Shown piece after piece: positions 16,715 through 25,669 of a DNA stretch of 64,000 bases. The stretch spans positions 1,178,001 through 1,242,000 of the forward strand of contig NZ_WBOF01000001.1 of the NCBI RefSeq assembly GCF_009569385.1, written 5' to 3'. Source of the stretch: Streptomyces kaniharaensis (lineage in GTDB: Bacteria > Actinomycetota > Actinomycetes > Streptomycetales > Streptomycetaceae). Position numbers and translations under genes: made by a program. How positions within the stretch are numbered: the first letter of the stretch is position 1; each line of letters starts with the position of its first letter. Under the pieces are notes generated by a model. It was not told the DNA's origin, did no database searches, and worked only from the letters and a program-made list of their open reading frames with translations.

Positions 16715-17336
16715 TCACCGTGGCTGCGCCAACTCCCGTGCCAGCAACGCCGCCGGGCCCTCCGGCAGGCTGCCGTGGACCAGCTCGGTGCGGTGCACCA
16801 GCCGCGGCGCGGCGACCGGCACGGAGGCGACGCCGGGGATCCCGGCGAGGGCGGGCGCCGGCAGCAGGGCGAGCCCGTGGCCGGTGGCGACGAGCGCGAG
16901 CAGGCCGTGGACGTCGGTGCCCTCGTAGCGGGCGGCGGGGCGGAAGCCGTCGACGCCGGCGGCGGCACGCGGCCGCGCGGCGGTCGGGACGAGGTCGGGG
17001 GCGTCCAGCCAGCGGGCAGCGGACAGGTCCGCGAGGGCGACCCCGGGACGGCCCGCCAGCGGGTGCCCAGCCAGGAGGGCGACGATGGGCTGCTCGGCGA
17101 CGGCGACGGTGATGAGGGGGCCGACCTCGGGCAACGGCAGCGGGTCGCTGGGGGCGGCGAGGCCGTCGACCAGGGCAAGGTCGACCTCGCCGGTGGCGAC
17201 CAGCGCGGGCAGGACGTCCTGGGCGAGCACCCGGACGAGGAGCTGTCCGGCGACGGCACCCGGGCGCACGCCATGATCCGCGCGCTGGCCCGCGCCGCCG
17301 TCACACATGCGGGGGCGACCACCTCAGCGTGATGCA
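16715..17336 (-). pseudogene. broken LysR-family regulator (effector domain only)
   Basis: The frame at 16715-17250 codes a LysR substrate-binding domain: AGQLLVRVLAQDVLPALVATGEVDLALVDG, VAVAEQPIVALLAGHPLAG, then YEGTDVHGLLALVATGHGLALLP. Upstream in another frame LHHAEVV and VTAARAS resemble the linker helix that should precede it, so a frameshift lies near 17260-17310. The N-terminal winged-helix DNA-binding domain is missing altogether; the sequence is replaced by the 5' region of the histidine kinase gene. The product cannot bind DNA as a LysR regulator. GTG or ATG starts inside could yield a lone effector domain, but no good ribosome binding site is seen. Confidence 0.75.
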
Positions 17337-17399
17337 CGACGCCCCGGGGGCCGGGCGGTTGATCGTATCGGCACGACCCAGGTGTGGAAGCATGCCCCC

Positions 17400-18620
17400 A
17401 TGCGCCAGCCCACCGACCAGTCGCCCGATCCCCGCCCCGGCCCCGACCTCCTGGCCTCGAACCGCTCCACCATGGTGCTGAACCTGCCGATCCGGCTGCC
17501 CGACCCGGTCGTCGCCCTCACTCCGACCGTCCTCCTGCTGCTGGTGCTCGTCCCGCTCGCCGCGCACGACCCGGAGGTCGGGCCGACCTCCTCCGCGAGG
17601 CTCAACGCGGCTCTCATGGCGGCCGGTTCGCTCGCCCTCCTCGTCCGGTGGCGGGCCCCGGCGGCGGTCACCCTGGTCACCCTGCTGAGCGGCCAACTCC
17701 CGCTCGCCGTCGCCCTCTACGGCCTGGCCGCGCGGCGCGGCGCCACCCGGACGTTCGCCGTGCTCGCCGTCCTCGCGGAGGTGCGCCTGACGACCCCGTT
17801 CGGCCTCGACGACTTCACCACGCTGTCCACCCTCGCCAACGTCGTCGAGGACCCGCTGGTCTACGGCGCCGTGCCGATCGCCCTCGGGCTGGCCGCCCAC
17901 CAGCGCGCCCGCGCCGTCACCGTGCTCGCCGAGCGCAACCGGCTGCTGGAGGCGGCCCGCCGGCACGCCGAGGAACGCGCCGCCGCCGCCGAACGCGCCC
18001 GGCTCGCCCGGGAGATGCACGACGTGGTGTCCAACCGGGTCTCGCTGATCACCCTGCACGCCGGCGCCTGCCAGGTGGCCACCGCCGACGACCCGCGCGC
18101 CGTCCGGGAGACCCTCGGCCTGATCCGCACGCTCGGCCTCCAGGCCCTCACCGAGCTGCGCGGCCTGCTCGGCGTGCTCACCCCCGCCTCCGACGAGGGC
18201 CCGTCGCTGCGCGGCCTGCCCGCGCTGGTCGACGAGTCCCGGCAGGCCGGCCTGGCCGTCGGCCTCAGCGTCACCGGCCCCGCCGAGGGACAGCCCGCCC
18301 CCGGCCCGGCCGTCCAGTACGCGGCCTACCGGATCGTCCAGGAGGCGCTGACCAACGCCCACAAGCACGCCCCGGCCGCCGAGGTCGCCGTCACCGTCGA
18401 GGTCCACCGGGACGGACTGCGCCTCGCCGTGGTCAACTCCCCCGGCGGCAGCGGCGAGGAGCCCGAACTGCCCTCCGGCGGCCACGGCCTGGACGGTATG
18501 CGCACCCGCGCGGACGACCTCGGCGGCACCCTGGACGCCGGGCCCACCCCCGACGGCGGCTTCGCCGTCCGGGCCCGCCTGCCGCTGGCCGCCGCGGACG
18601 GCACCGAGGTCGCCGCGTGA
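17400..18620 (+). CDS. NarL-type sensor histidine kinase (orphan)
   Basis: 406 residues from ATG at 17400. The N-terminal part has four to five membrane helices (about residues 37-57, 68-86, 88-112, 117-130, 152-168) without a large outside loop, so it probably senses the membrane. The HisKA_3 box is ERARLAREMHDVVSNRVSLI with phospho-acceptor His 207. The HATPase domain shows YRIVQEALTNAHKHAPAA (N-box) and GGHGLDGMRTRADDLGG (G-box). Family members work with a LuxR-type response regulator coded directly behind. Here only a 16-codon stub follows, so the kinase is an orphan or acts on a distant partner. Confidence 0.88.
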   Translation: MRQPTDQSPDPRPGPDLLASNRSTMVLNLPIRLPDPVVALTPTVLLLLVLVPLAAHDPEVGPTSSARLNAALMAAGSLALLVRWRAPAAVTLVTLLSGQLPLAVALYGLAARRGATRTFAVLAVLAEVRLTTPFGLDDFTTLSTLANVVEDPLVYGAVPIALGLAAHQRARAVTVLAERNRLLEAARRHAEERAAAAERARLAREMHDVVSNRVSLITLHAGACQVATADDPRAVRETLGLIRTLGLQALTELRGLLGVLTPASDEGPSLRGLPALVDESRQAGLAVGLSVTGPAEGQPAPGPAVQYAAYRIVQEALTNAHKHAPAAEVAVTVEVHRDGLRLAVVNSPGGSGEEPELPSGGHGLDGMRTRADDLGGTLDAGPTPDGGFAVRARLPLAAADGTEVAA

Positions 18621-18667
18621 TCACCGCCGAGCCGCGCCGACCCGAGCCACGCCGGCCGAACCGCTGA
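18617..18667 (+). pseudogene. 16-codon stub where a response regulator should start
   Basis: GTG at 18617 overlaps the kinase stop (GTGA), the usual coupling for these pairs. It reads VITAEPRRPEPRRPNR and stops. A leader of this kind, rich in Pro and Arg, normally runs into the receiver domain (RVLLVDDQ). The rest is absent and coaE follows on the other strand, so a deletion is likely. Confidence 0.5.
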
Positions 18668-18677
18668 CCGACCCGCG

Positions 18678-19280
18678 TCAGGCGGACGCCGCCCGGGGCC
18701 GCAGCCGCGCCCACACCTCGGCGACCCGGGGCGCCAGCTCCTCCAGCGGACCGCTGTTGTCGATCACGATGTCCGCGATCGCCAGCCGTTCCGCCCGGGT
18801 GGCCTGCGCGGCCATCCGGGCCCGGGCCTCCTCCTCGGTCATTCCGCGCAGCGTCACCAGCCGCTCGACCCGCGCCTCGTCCGTGGCGTCCACCACCACG
18901 ACCAGGTCGTACAGCGGGCCGAGCCCGTTCTCGGCGAGCAGCGGCACGTCGTGCACCACGACGGCGTCCGGCGCGGCGGCGGCCTCCAGCTCGGCGGAGC
19001 GGGCCCGCACCAGCGGGTGGACGATGGCGTTCAGCGCCCGCAGCCGCTCCGGATCGCCGAAGACGACCGTGCCGAGCGCCGGGCGGTCCAGCGAACCGTC
19101 CGGCCGCAGCACCCGCGACCCGAACTCGGCCACCACGGCCGCCAGTCCGGCCGTCCCGGGCGCGACCACCTCGCGGGCGATCACGTCCGAGTCCACGATC
19201 ACCGCGCCGTGCGCGGCGAACAGCCGGGACACCTCGCTCTTGCCGGCGCCGATGCCGCCCGTCAGTCCGATCTTCAGCAT
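18678..19280 (-). CDS. coaE: dephospho-CoA kinase
   Basis: 200 residues, the standard length of the short CoaE. The last step of coenzyme A synthesis, phosphorylation of the 3'-OH of dephospho-CoA with ATP, is its task in the cytoplasm. The P-loop is [31 protein letters not shown] is the substrate site with Asp. The lid segment is [13 protein letters not shown], and [12 protein letters not shown] is the CoA-binding segment typical of CoaE. The C-terminal part, [19 protein letters not shown], matches the family throughout. It lies next to the MBL gene on the same strand, in the coaE-rpsA neighbourhood usual for actinomycetes. Confidence 0.96.
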   Translation of the reverse strand: MLKIGLTGGIGAGKSEVSRLFAAHGAVIVDSDVIAREVVAPGTAGLAAVVAEFGSRVLRPDGSLDRPALGTVVFGDPERLRALNAIVHPLVRARSAELEAAAAPDAVVVHDVPLLAENGLGPLYDLVVVVDATDEARVERLVTLRGMTEEEARARMAAQATRAERLAIADIVIDNSGPLEELAPRVAEVWARLRPRAASA

Positions 19281-19311
19281 GGCGCCAGGCTACCGGCGCC
19301 GGCCGGCGCGG

Positions 19312-19953
19312 TCAGCCGAGGTCCAGGCTCTCGCCGTCGCCGAGCGCGCGCAGCTCGGCGACCGCCCCCGGCCCCTCCGGGCCGACCAGCCGGGTGTGCA
19401 CGGCGAACCCGGCCGGGCTCAGCACCGCGTCGTGCACCGGCACCGCCCGCGCCGGGCCCGCCTCACGGACGTAGTCGATCAGCTCGGACACCTTGCTCCA
19501 CGGCGCCGCGATCGGCAGCAGCAGCGTCTCGACGGCGTGCGGCGGCACGGTCAGCGCGTCGCCGGGGTGGAACAGCCGGCCGTCGAAGAGGAAGCCGATG
19601 TTCTTCACCCGCGGGATGTCCGGGTGGATCACCGCGTGCCACTCGCCGTGCACCGACACGCCCATCCCGCCGAGCTCGAAGGCGTCGCCCTCACCGACGA
19701 CCGTGACGCGCCGCGCCACCCCGTCCAGCTGGGCGGCCACCGCGTCGTTGGTCCACACCCGCAGCGCCGGGTCGGCCTCCAGCGCGGCGCGCAGCCGGGA
19801 CTCCTCGAAGTGGTCCACGTGCTCGTGGGTGATCAGGACGGCGTCGGCCCCGGCGAGCGCGGCGGGGTCGGTGAACATCCCGGGGTCGATGACGACGGTG
19901 GTGCCGCCGTGCTCCAGGCGTACGCAGGCGTGTCCGAACTTGGTGATTCGCAT
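19312..19953 (-). CDS. MBL-fold metal-dependent hydrolase (UlaG-like)
   Basis: 213 residues from ATG at 19953. It starts MRITKFGHACVRLEHGGTTVVIDPG, the usual opening of the UlaG/YtnP-like group. The metal ligands are in LITHEHVDHFEESRL (HxHxDH), a His in VHGEWHAVIH and an Asp in LFHPGDALTVP, with a final His in AVPVHDAVLSPAG. The two-metal site looks complete. It may hydrolyse a lactone or phosphoester, but the substrate is not known. It is divergent from a MarR-type gene with only 62 bases between the starts and shares a palindrome with it, so it is probably controlled by that regulator. Confidence 0.87.
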   Translation of the reverse strand: MRITKFGHACVRLEHGGTTVVIDPGMFTDPAALAGADAVLITHEHVDHFEESRLRAALEADPALRVWTNDAVAAQLDGVARRVTVVGEGDAFELGGMGVSVHGEWHAVIHPDIPRVKNIGFLFDGRLFHPGDALTVPPHAVETLLLPIAAPWSKVSELIDYVREAGPARAVPVHDAVLSPAGFAVHTRLVGPEGPGAVAELRALGDGESLDLG

Positions 19954-19964
19954 GACCCAGACTC

Positions 19965-19992
19965 TACAGCAAGACTGCACAGTTTTGCTGTA
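19965..19992. promoter_or_regulatory. inverted repeat between MBL hydrolase and marR-type gene
   Basis: TACAGCAA (19965-19972) and TTGCTGTA (19985-19992) are perfect inverted copies 12 bases apart. A smaller near-palindrome ACTGCACAGT lies between them. The spacing is one helical turn from centre to centre of each arm, typical of a dimeric winged-helix repressor such as MarR. It lies in the short divergent gap, so it may set expression of both genes. Confidence 0.55.
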
Positions 19993-20015
19993 CAGATTGC
20001 CGATAGACTTCTCCC

Positions 20016-20459
20016 ATGACCACACCCGCCACCGGCCCCGCCCCGCATCCGGACACCCTGGAACTCGCCGCCGACCTGCGCGCCGCCATCGGCGAACTCG
20101 TCCGCTCGCTGCGCCCCGACGACACCTTGCCGCAGAACCAGGCCGCCGTCCTCGGCCTGCTGGTCCGCGACGAGCGCGCCTACACCGTCGCCGAACTCGC
20201 CGCCCGCCAGCGCGTCCGGCACCAGTCGATGGCCCGCACCGTCGCCCTGCTCACCGAGGCCGGCCTGGTCACCCAGCAGCCGCACGCCACCGACGGCCGC
20301 AAGCTGCTCGTCACCGCCACCGAGGCCGGCCGCGCCGCTCTCCTCGAACAGCGCGCCCGCCGCGAGGCCCGCATCGCCACCGCCATCGAGGCCCGCCTCA
20401 CCCCCGAGGAGCGGGACCGCCTGCGCGCCGCCGTCGAACTGCTGCGCCGCCTGCAGTGA
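20016..20459 (+). CDS. MarR-family transcriptional regulator
   Basis: 147 residues. The winged helix-turn-helix is seen at about residues 50-115: YTVAELAARQRVRHQSMARTVALLTEAGLV, then the wing TQQPHATDGRKLLVTATEAGRAAL. Helices at both ends form the dimer interface (LELAADLRAAIGELVRSL and ERDRLRAAVELLRRLQ). The conserved Asp-Gly-Arg of the wing is present. It should repress the divergent MBL gene and itself from the palindrome at 19965-19992. The convergent MMPL exporter gene could be a further target, in line with MarR control of efflux; that link is inference. Confidence 0.9.
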   Translation: MTTPATGPAPHPDTLELAADLRAAIGELVRSLRPDDTLPQNQAAVLGLLVRDERAYTVAELAARQRVRHQSMARTVALLTEAGLVTQQPHATDGRKLLVTATEAGRAALLEQRARREARIATAIEARLTPEERDRLRAAVELLRRLQ

Positions 20460-20472
20460 GCCTCACCGCGGC

Positions 20473-22677
20473 CTAGGAAGTCGCCTTCACCAGCGAAGTG
20501 GCCGGGCGCGGAGCCGGCATCACCGCCGGCTGGATCGCCGGCAGCTCGACGTGCTCGCTCAGCCCGAAGCGTCGGTGCAGGCGCCGCAGCGGGGCCGGCG
20601 CCCACCAGTTGAACTCGCCGAACAGGCTCATCGCGGCCGGCACCAGCAGACATCGCACCAGGGTGGCGTCCACCGCGACCGCGACGGCCAGCGCGATGCC
20701 CATCTGCTTGACCATGAGCATGTCCCCGAGCGCGAACCCCGCGAAGACGATCACCATCAGCAGCGCCGCCGAGGTGATGATCCGCCCGCTGCGCTGGACG
20801 CCCAGCTCCACCGCGCGGCTGGAGCTGTACCCGCGGGAATGCAGTTCCTTGATCCGGGCGAGCAGGAACACCTCGTAGTCCATGGACAGCCCGAACGCGA
20901 ACGCGAACACCAGCACTGGGAGGAAGGTCTCCAGCCCGCCCGTCGGGCTGAATCCGAGCAGCCCGCTGAAGTACCCGTCCTGGAACACCAGGGTGAGTGC
21001 GCCGAGCGAGGCGCCCAGCGAGAGCAGGTTCATCAGCAGGGCCTTGACCGGCATGACCACCGAGCCGGTCATCAGGAACAGCAGCACCAGCGTCCCGGCG
21101 GCGACCAGGCCGAGCGCCCAGGGCCCGCGCGAGAGCAGTTCGTTCGTGAAGTCGACCACCGAGGCGGCGCCGCCGGTGACGTGGGTCTTCAGCCCGCCCC
21201 GGTCGGCCCGCAGCTCCTTGACGACCTTCTTCGCCTGCCCGCCCTGCGGGTCGCCGTGGACGAGCACGTCGATGGTGGAGACGGAGTCGTTCACCGGCGT
21301 CACCGCCCGCACCCCGCTCACGCCGGGCAGCTTGGCGACGACCTCGTCCGCGTACGCCTGGGCGACGGGCGCGCCGCCCTCGACGACGACCGTGATCGGC
21401 GCGGGCGCGACGTCCGGGAAGCGCTGCTCGATGGTGTCGGCGACCTGGCGCCCGGCCGAGGAGGTGGGCAGCACGGCGGCACCGGAGCTGCGCATCTCCG
21501 CGTGCAGGAAGGGCGCACCGGCGGCGATCAGCAGCGCGGTACAGGCGAGCGCGACCGGCACCGCCCGTTTGCCGACCCGGCGGACGGTGCGGCTGAAGAA
21601 GCCCTCGTCGGGGACGGGCGCGGCGGGCGCCTTGATCCGGGTGCCGGCGAAGCCGAGCAGCGCGGGGACCAGTGTGAGGGCGGCGGCGACGGCGATGACG
21701 ACCACGCTCACCCCGGCGGCGGCGACGGCGCGGAGCACCGGGCTGGTGAAGACGAAGAGTCCGGACAGCGCCACGGCGACGGTCAGCCCGGAGAAGGCGA
21801 CGGTGCGCCCGGCGGTCGCGGCGGTGCGCTCGACGGCGGCGGCGATGCCGGCGCCGTGCCCGCGTTCCTCGCGGAAGCGGTTCACCATGAGCAGCGCGTA
21901 GTCGATCGACAGCCCGAGCCCCAGCACGGTGGCGATCGGCAGCACGCTGGTGTCGATGTCCATGATCTGGCTGAACCCGAACATGGCCAGCAGCGCCCCG
22001 CCCACCGAGGCGACCGCGCCGATCACCGGGAGGCCGGCCGCGGCGAGGCCGCCGAAGACCAGCACCATGACGATCAGGGTGAGCGGCAGGGTGACGAGCT
22101 CGCCGAAGCGGGTGTCCTTCTCGGTCTGCTTCTTGACCTCCTGCTGGAGCACGAGGTCCCCGCCGACCTTGACGTGCGCGCCGCCCGCGCCGTCCAGCGC
22201 GGCGAGTCGCTCGGCGACGGCGTCGGACTGCCCCTCGGTGCTCGCGACGGCCATCCGGACGGTGACCAGGCTCGCGTGGCCGTCGGTGGAGTGCAGCGCG
22301 GCGGCGGCCGGGCCGGGCCCGTAGGCGTCGAGCACGGAGGAGACGCCGGGCAGGGCGCCGATCTCGGCGGTGGCCTTGGTGACGGCCGCCCGTACCGCGG
22401 CGTCGTCCACCGTCGTGCCGTCCACGACCGCGGTGACGGTGCCCTTGGCCGGGTCGGCCGCGGTGACCACCGCACCGCCGCGGTCGGCCTCGGAGCCTGA
22501 CGAGGAGGCACCGGCCACCGTGCCCTCGAAGACACGGCCGCCGATCAGCACGCCTACGACGAGGATCACGGCCCAGAAGCCGAGCACCCAGCGCCGGTGC
22601 CGGAAGCAGAACCGGCCGACGGCGGCGAGCTTCCCGCCGACCTTGGGGTCGGCGGCAGCGGGGGAGGGGTTGCGCAT
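20473..22677 (-). CDS. MMPL-family RND-type transporter
   Basis: 734 residues from ATG at 22677 with GAAAGG upstream. It has the twofold layout of MMPL/ActII-3 exporters: helix, a large outside loop of some 140 residues, then five to six helices, repeated. Asp-containing motifs of the proton path are GLGLSIDYALLMVNRFREE and AFGLSMDYEVFLLARIKE. The central cytoplasmic loop starts with FAGTRIKAPAAPVPDEGFF. Such proteins use the proton gradient to export lipids, polyketides or drugs. The substrate is unknown. It is a single gene, convergent with the MarR-type gene, 13 bases between the stops. Confidence 0.92.
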   Translation of the reverse strand: MRNPSPAAADPKVGGKLAAVGRFCFRHRRWVLGFWAVILVVGVLIGGRVFEGTVAGASSSGSEADRGGAVVTAADPAKGTVTAVVDGTTVDDAAVRAAVTKATAEIGALPGVSSVLDAYGPGPAAAALHSTDGHASLVTVRMAVASTEGQSDAVAERLAALDGAGGAHVKVGGDLVLQQEVKKQTEKDTRFGELVTLPLTLIVMVLVFGGLAAAGLPVIGAVASVGGALLAMFGFSQIMDIDTSVLPIATVLGLGLSIDYALLMVNRFREERGHGAGIAAAVERTAATAGRTVAFSGLTVAVALSGLFVFTSPVLRAVAAAGVSVVVIAVAAALTLVPALLGFAGTRIKAPAAPVPDEGFFSRTVRRVGKRAVPVALACTALLIAAGAPFLHAEMRSSGAAVLPTSSAGRQVADTIEQRFPDVAPAPITVVVEGGAPVAQAYADEVVAKLPGVSGVRAVTPVNDSVSTIDVLVHGDPQGGQAKKVVKELRADRGGLKTHVTGGAASVVDFTNELLSRGPWALGLVAAGTLVLLFLMTGSVVMPVKALLMNLLSLGASLGALTLVFQDGYFSGLLGFSPTGGLETFLPVLVFAFAFGLSMDYEVFLLARIKELHSRGYSSSRAVELGVQRSGRIITSAALLMVIVFAGFALGDMLMVKQMGIALAVAVAVDATLVRCLLVPAAMSLFGEFNWWAPAPLRRLHRRFGLSEHVELPAIQPAVMPAPRPATSLVKATS

Positions 22678-22819
22678 AAAGGAGCCTTTCGGGCAGCTCC
22701 ACCCAATGTAGGCGCAACCGGTTCTTCGGCCTATAGAAGGGTAATGAGCCGCATCTCACAATTTCCTTCACATGGGGAACACATAAGCAAAAGCAGAACA
22801 CATAAGGACATAAACAAAA

Positions 22820-22857
22820 GCGGGACCCCCGCTCGGTGATCCGAGCGGGGGTCCCGC
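22820..22857 (-). terminator. rho-independent terminator of rpsA
   Basis: A perfect 17-base stem (22820-22836 against 22841-22857) has a four-base loop. On the minus strand, the direction of rpsA, it is followed by CTTTTGTTT. This is the most classical terminator in the window. Confidence 0.93.
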
Positions 22858-22901
22858 CTGGTGTCGGCCCTCAGGCCGCACGCTCAGCCCTCAGGCCGCG
22901 A

Positions 22902-24392
22902 TCAGCTCTGGCCGCCGGCCAGCTTCTCGCGCAGGGCAGCCAGGGCCTCGTCCGAAGCGAGAGCGCCGGAGCCCTCGTCGCTGCTGGAGGAGTACGAGCC
23001 ACCGGCGGCGGCGGCAACCGCGTCGCCACCCTCGGCAGCGGCCTCGGCGTCGGCCTCGCGGCTCTTGATGACCTGGGCCTGGTGCTGCTCGAAGCGGGAC
23101 TGCGCCTCGGCGTACTGGCGCTCCCACTCCTCACGCTGCTTCTCGAAGCCGGGCAGCCAGTCGTTCGCCTCGGGGTCGAAGCCCTCCGGGTAGATGTAGT
23201 TGCCCTGGTCGTCGTACGAGGCGGCCATGCCGTACAGGGTCGGGTCGAACTCGACCTCGGCCGGGTTGGCACCCAGCGCCTCGTTGGCCTGCTTCAGCGA
23301 CAGGCTGATGCGGCGACGCTCGAGGTCGATGTCGATGACCTTGACGAAGATCTCGTCGCCGACCTGGACGACCTGCTCCGGGATCTCCACGTGGCGCTCG
23401 GCCAGCTCGGAGATGTGGACCAGACCCTCGATGCCCTCGTCCACGCGGACGAACGCACCGAACGGAACCAGCTTGGTGACCTTACCCGGGACGACCTGGC
23501 CGATCTGGTGGGTACGGGCGAACTGCTGCCACGGGTCCTCCTGGGTCGCCTTCAGCGACAGGGAGACGCGCTCGCGGTCCATGTCCACGTCGAGAACCTC
23601 GACGGTGACCTCCTGGCCGACCTCGACGACCTCGGACGGGTGGTCGATGTGCTTCCAGGACAGCTCGGAGACGTGCACCAGGCCGTCGACGCCACCCAGG
23701 TCCACGAAGGCACCGAAGTTGACGATCGAGGAGACGACGCCGGAGCGCACCTGGCCCTTCTGCAGGGTGGTGAGGAAGGTCTGGCGGACCTCGCTCTGGG
23801 TCTGCTCCAGCCAGGCACGGCGGGACAGGACCACGTTGTTGCGGTTCTTGTCCAGCTCGATGATCTTGGCCTCGAGCTCCTTGCCCACGTAGGGCTGGAG
23901 GTCGCGGACACGGCGCATCTCGACGAGCGAGGCCGGGAGGAAGCCGCGGAGGCCGATGTCGAGGATGAGACCACCCTTGACGACCTCGATGACGGTACCG
24001 GTGACGATGCCGTCCTCTTCCTTGATCTTCTCGATCGTGCCCCAGGCACGCTCGTACTGAGCGCGCTTCTTGGACAGGATGAGACGACCCTCCTTGTCCT
24101 CCTTCTGGAGAACCAGGGCCTCGATGTTGTCGCCGACGGCGACGACCTCGTGCGGGTCGACGTCGTGCTTGATCGAGAGCTCGCGGGACGGGATGACGCC
24201 CTCGGTCTTGTAACCGATGTCGAGGAGCACCTCGTCACGGTCGACCTTCACGATGACGCCCTCGACGATGTCGCCATCGTTGAAGTACTTGATGGTCTCG
24301 TCGATCGCGGCGAGGAAGGCCTCCGCGTCGCCGATGTCGTTGACCGCGACCTGCGGGGTGGTGCTGAGCGAGGAGTCGGTGGGGCTCGTCAT
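22902..24392 (-). CDS. rpsA: 30S ribosomal protein S1
   Basis: 496 residues from ATG at 24392, the usual actinobacterial length with four S1 domains rather than the six of E. coli. The repeats start near residues 35 (GDIVEGVIVKVDRDEVLLDIG), 120 (IVTGTVIEVVKGGLILDIG), 205 (GQVRSGVVSSIVNFGAFVDLG) and 290 (GQVVPGKVTKLVPFGAFVRVD). A charged, low-complexity tail follows (GGDAVAAAAGGSYSSSSDEG). It binds mRNA on the small ribosomal subunit and helps start translation, and it is essential. It has a strong promoter about 215 bases upstream and a perfect terminator. Leaderless and SD-containing messages differ in their need for it. Confidence 0.98.
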   Translation of the reverse strand: MTSPTDSSLSTTPQVAVNDIGDAEAFLAAIDETIKYFNDGDIVEGVIVKVDRDEVLLDIGYKTEGVIPSRELSIKHDVDPHEVVAVGDNIEALVLQKEDKEGRLILSKKRAQYERAWGTIEKIKEEDGIVTGTVIEVVKGGLILDIGLRGFLPASLVEMRRVRDLQPYVGKELEAKIIELDKNRNNVVLSRRAWLEQTQSEVRQTFLTTLQKGQVRSGVVSSIVNFGAFVDLGGVDGLVHVSELSWKHIDHPSEVVEVGQEVTVEVLDVDMDRERVSLSLKATQEDPWQQFARTHQIGQVVPGKVTKLVPFGAFVRVDEGIEGLVHISELAERHVEIPEQVVQVGDEIFVKVIDIDLERRRISLSLKQANEALGANPAEVEFDPTLYGMAASYDDQGNYIYPEGFDPEANDWLPGFEKQREEWERQYAEAQSRFEQHQAQVIKSREADAEAAAEGGDAVAAAAGGSYSSSSDEGSGALASDEALAALREKLAGGQS

Positions 24393-24806
24393 TAGGAAAA
24401 GGGCTCCGGTACGGACATGAAAGTCGTAGGTAATGCCACGCGGAGGGCCCGTATCGCTCCCACCGAAAGCCGGACAGCCAAGAACACGGCACACCGGGCT
24501 TCCCGCTCAACGAGAACCGGCGTCCGTCTTGCGACCGTGGGGTCTTCGACAGAATGCGAGCGCGACCTGCTCCGTCCGAGGCGCGCAGGCCCGCAGCGCA
24601 ACTTGTAGCATACGGGGACGGCCAGGCACGGTCAATGCCAAGGACGGCAAGACGGTGGAGCCCGGTGCTGATCAGGCCATATCCTCCGATTGCGCACCTT
24701 ACGGCGGCGCCCGCAGGGAGCCCTTCCCCGGATGCCACCGCCTGGAGCCGGAACCCTCACGGGCCGGTTCGCGGCAGCGGCGCTTCCGCAGTCCACACCC
24801 TACGCG
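24393..24806. other. divergent region upstream of rpsA and a methyltransferase gene
   Basis: This 414-base gap holds the rpsA promoter and a predicted rpsA leader of about 210 bases. The leader is rich in short complementary stretches but I could not define a single stable fold. Autoregulation by S1 on its own leader is known in E. coli; whether this leader does so is open. No gene is seen. Confidence 0.5.
24607..24635 (-). promoter_or_regulatory. rpsA: rpsA promoter
   Basis: On the minus strand TTGACC (24635-24630) and TATGCT (24612-24607) are separated by exactly 17 bases. This is close to the vegetative HrdB consensus and fits a highly expressed gene. Confidence 0.75.
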
Positions 24807-25661
24807 ATGGGCATTATCACCGTGGCCACCACCCCCCAGTCCGAGCTCCACGATCTTGACGACGACGGCGACGACGCGGTAAGGCGCGCCGCCGGGACGG
24901 GCGAGAGCAGCCGGGCCAGCCGGCACTGGTGGGACCGCAACGCCGACGAGTACCAGGACGAACACGGCGAGTTCCTCGGCGACGACCGCTTCACCTGGTG
25001 CCCGGAGGGCCTGGACGAGGCCGACGCCCGGCTGCTCGGCGAGGTGGCGGGGAAGGACGTGCTGGAGCTCGGCGCCGGCGCCGCCCAGTGCTCGCGCTGG
25101 CTGGCCGCCAACGGCGCCCGGCCGGTCGCCCTGGACATCTCCTACCGCCAGCTGCAGCACTCCCGCCGGATCGACCTCGCCCGCGGCGCCGCCCCTGTCC
25201 CGGTCGTCCAGGCCGACGCCGCCGTCCTGCCGTTCGCCGACGGCTCCTTCGACCTGGCCTGCTCCGCGTACGGCGCCGTGCCGTTCAGCGCCGACACCGC
25301 CGCCCTGATGCGCGAGGTGCACCGGGTGCTGCGGCCCGGCGGGCGCTGGGTGTTCTCGGTGACCCACCCGATCCGCTGGGCGTTCCCCGACGAGCCGGGC
25401 GTCGAGGGGCTCACCGCCGTGGCGTCCTACTTCGACCGCACCCCGTACGTCGAGCAGGACGAGCACGGGCACGCCACCTACGTCGAGCACCACCGCACCC
25501 TCGGCGACCGGGTGCGCGAACTCGTCGGCGCCGGCTTCCGGCTGGTCGACCTCGTCGAACCGCAGTGGCCGGCGGGCCTGGAGCAGGAGTGGGGCGGCTG
25601 GTCCCCGCTGCGCGGGCGGCTGATCCCCGGCACGGCGATCTTCGTCACCGAGCGGGGCTGA
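24807..25661 (+). CDS. class I SAM-dependent methyltransferase
   Basis: 284 residues from ATG at 24807; GTG at 24822 is an alternative. It has an acidic N-terminal stretch (SELHDLDDDGDDAV), then SRHWWDRNADEYQDEHGEFLG, typical of a conserved actinomycete methyltransferase next to rpsA. Motif I is DVLELGAGAAQCSRWLAANGA. Strand two is PVALDISYRQL. Motif II is FDLACSAYGAVPF, and LRPGGRWVFSVTHPIRWAF is motif III with the family-specific Thr-His-Pro. The conserved place beside rpsA suggests a housekeeping role, but the substrate is not known. It is followed eight bases later by hrpB. Confidence 0.9.
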   Translation: MGIITVATTPQSELHDLDDDGDDAVRRAAGTGESSRASRHWWDRNADEYQDEHGEFLGDDRFTWCPEGLDEADARLLGEVAGKDVLELGAGAAQCSRWLAANGARPVALDISYRQLQHSRRIDLARGAAPVPVVQADAAVLPFADGSFDLACSAYGAVPFSADTAALMREVHRVLRPGGRWVFSVTHPIRWAFPDEPGVEGLTAVASYFDRTPYVEQDEHGHATYVEHHRTLGDRVRELVGAGFRLVDLVEPQWPAGLEQEWGGWSPLRGRLIPGTAIFVTERG

Positions 25662-25669
25662 GCCGTTCC

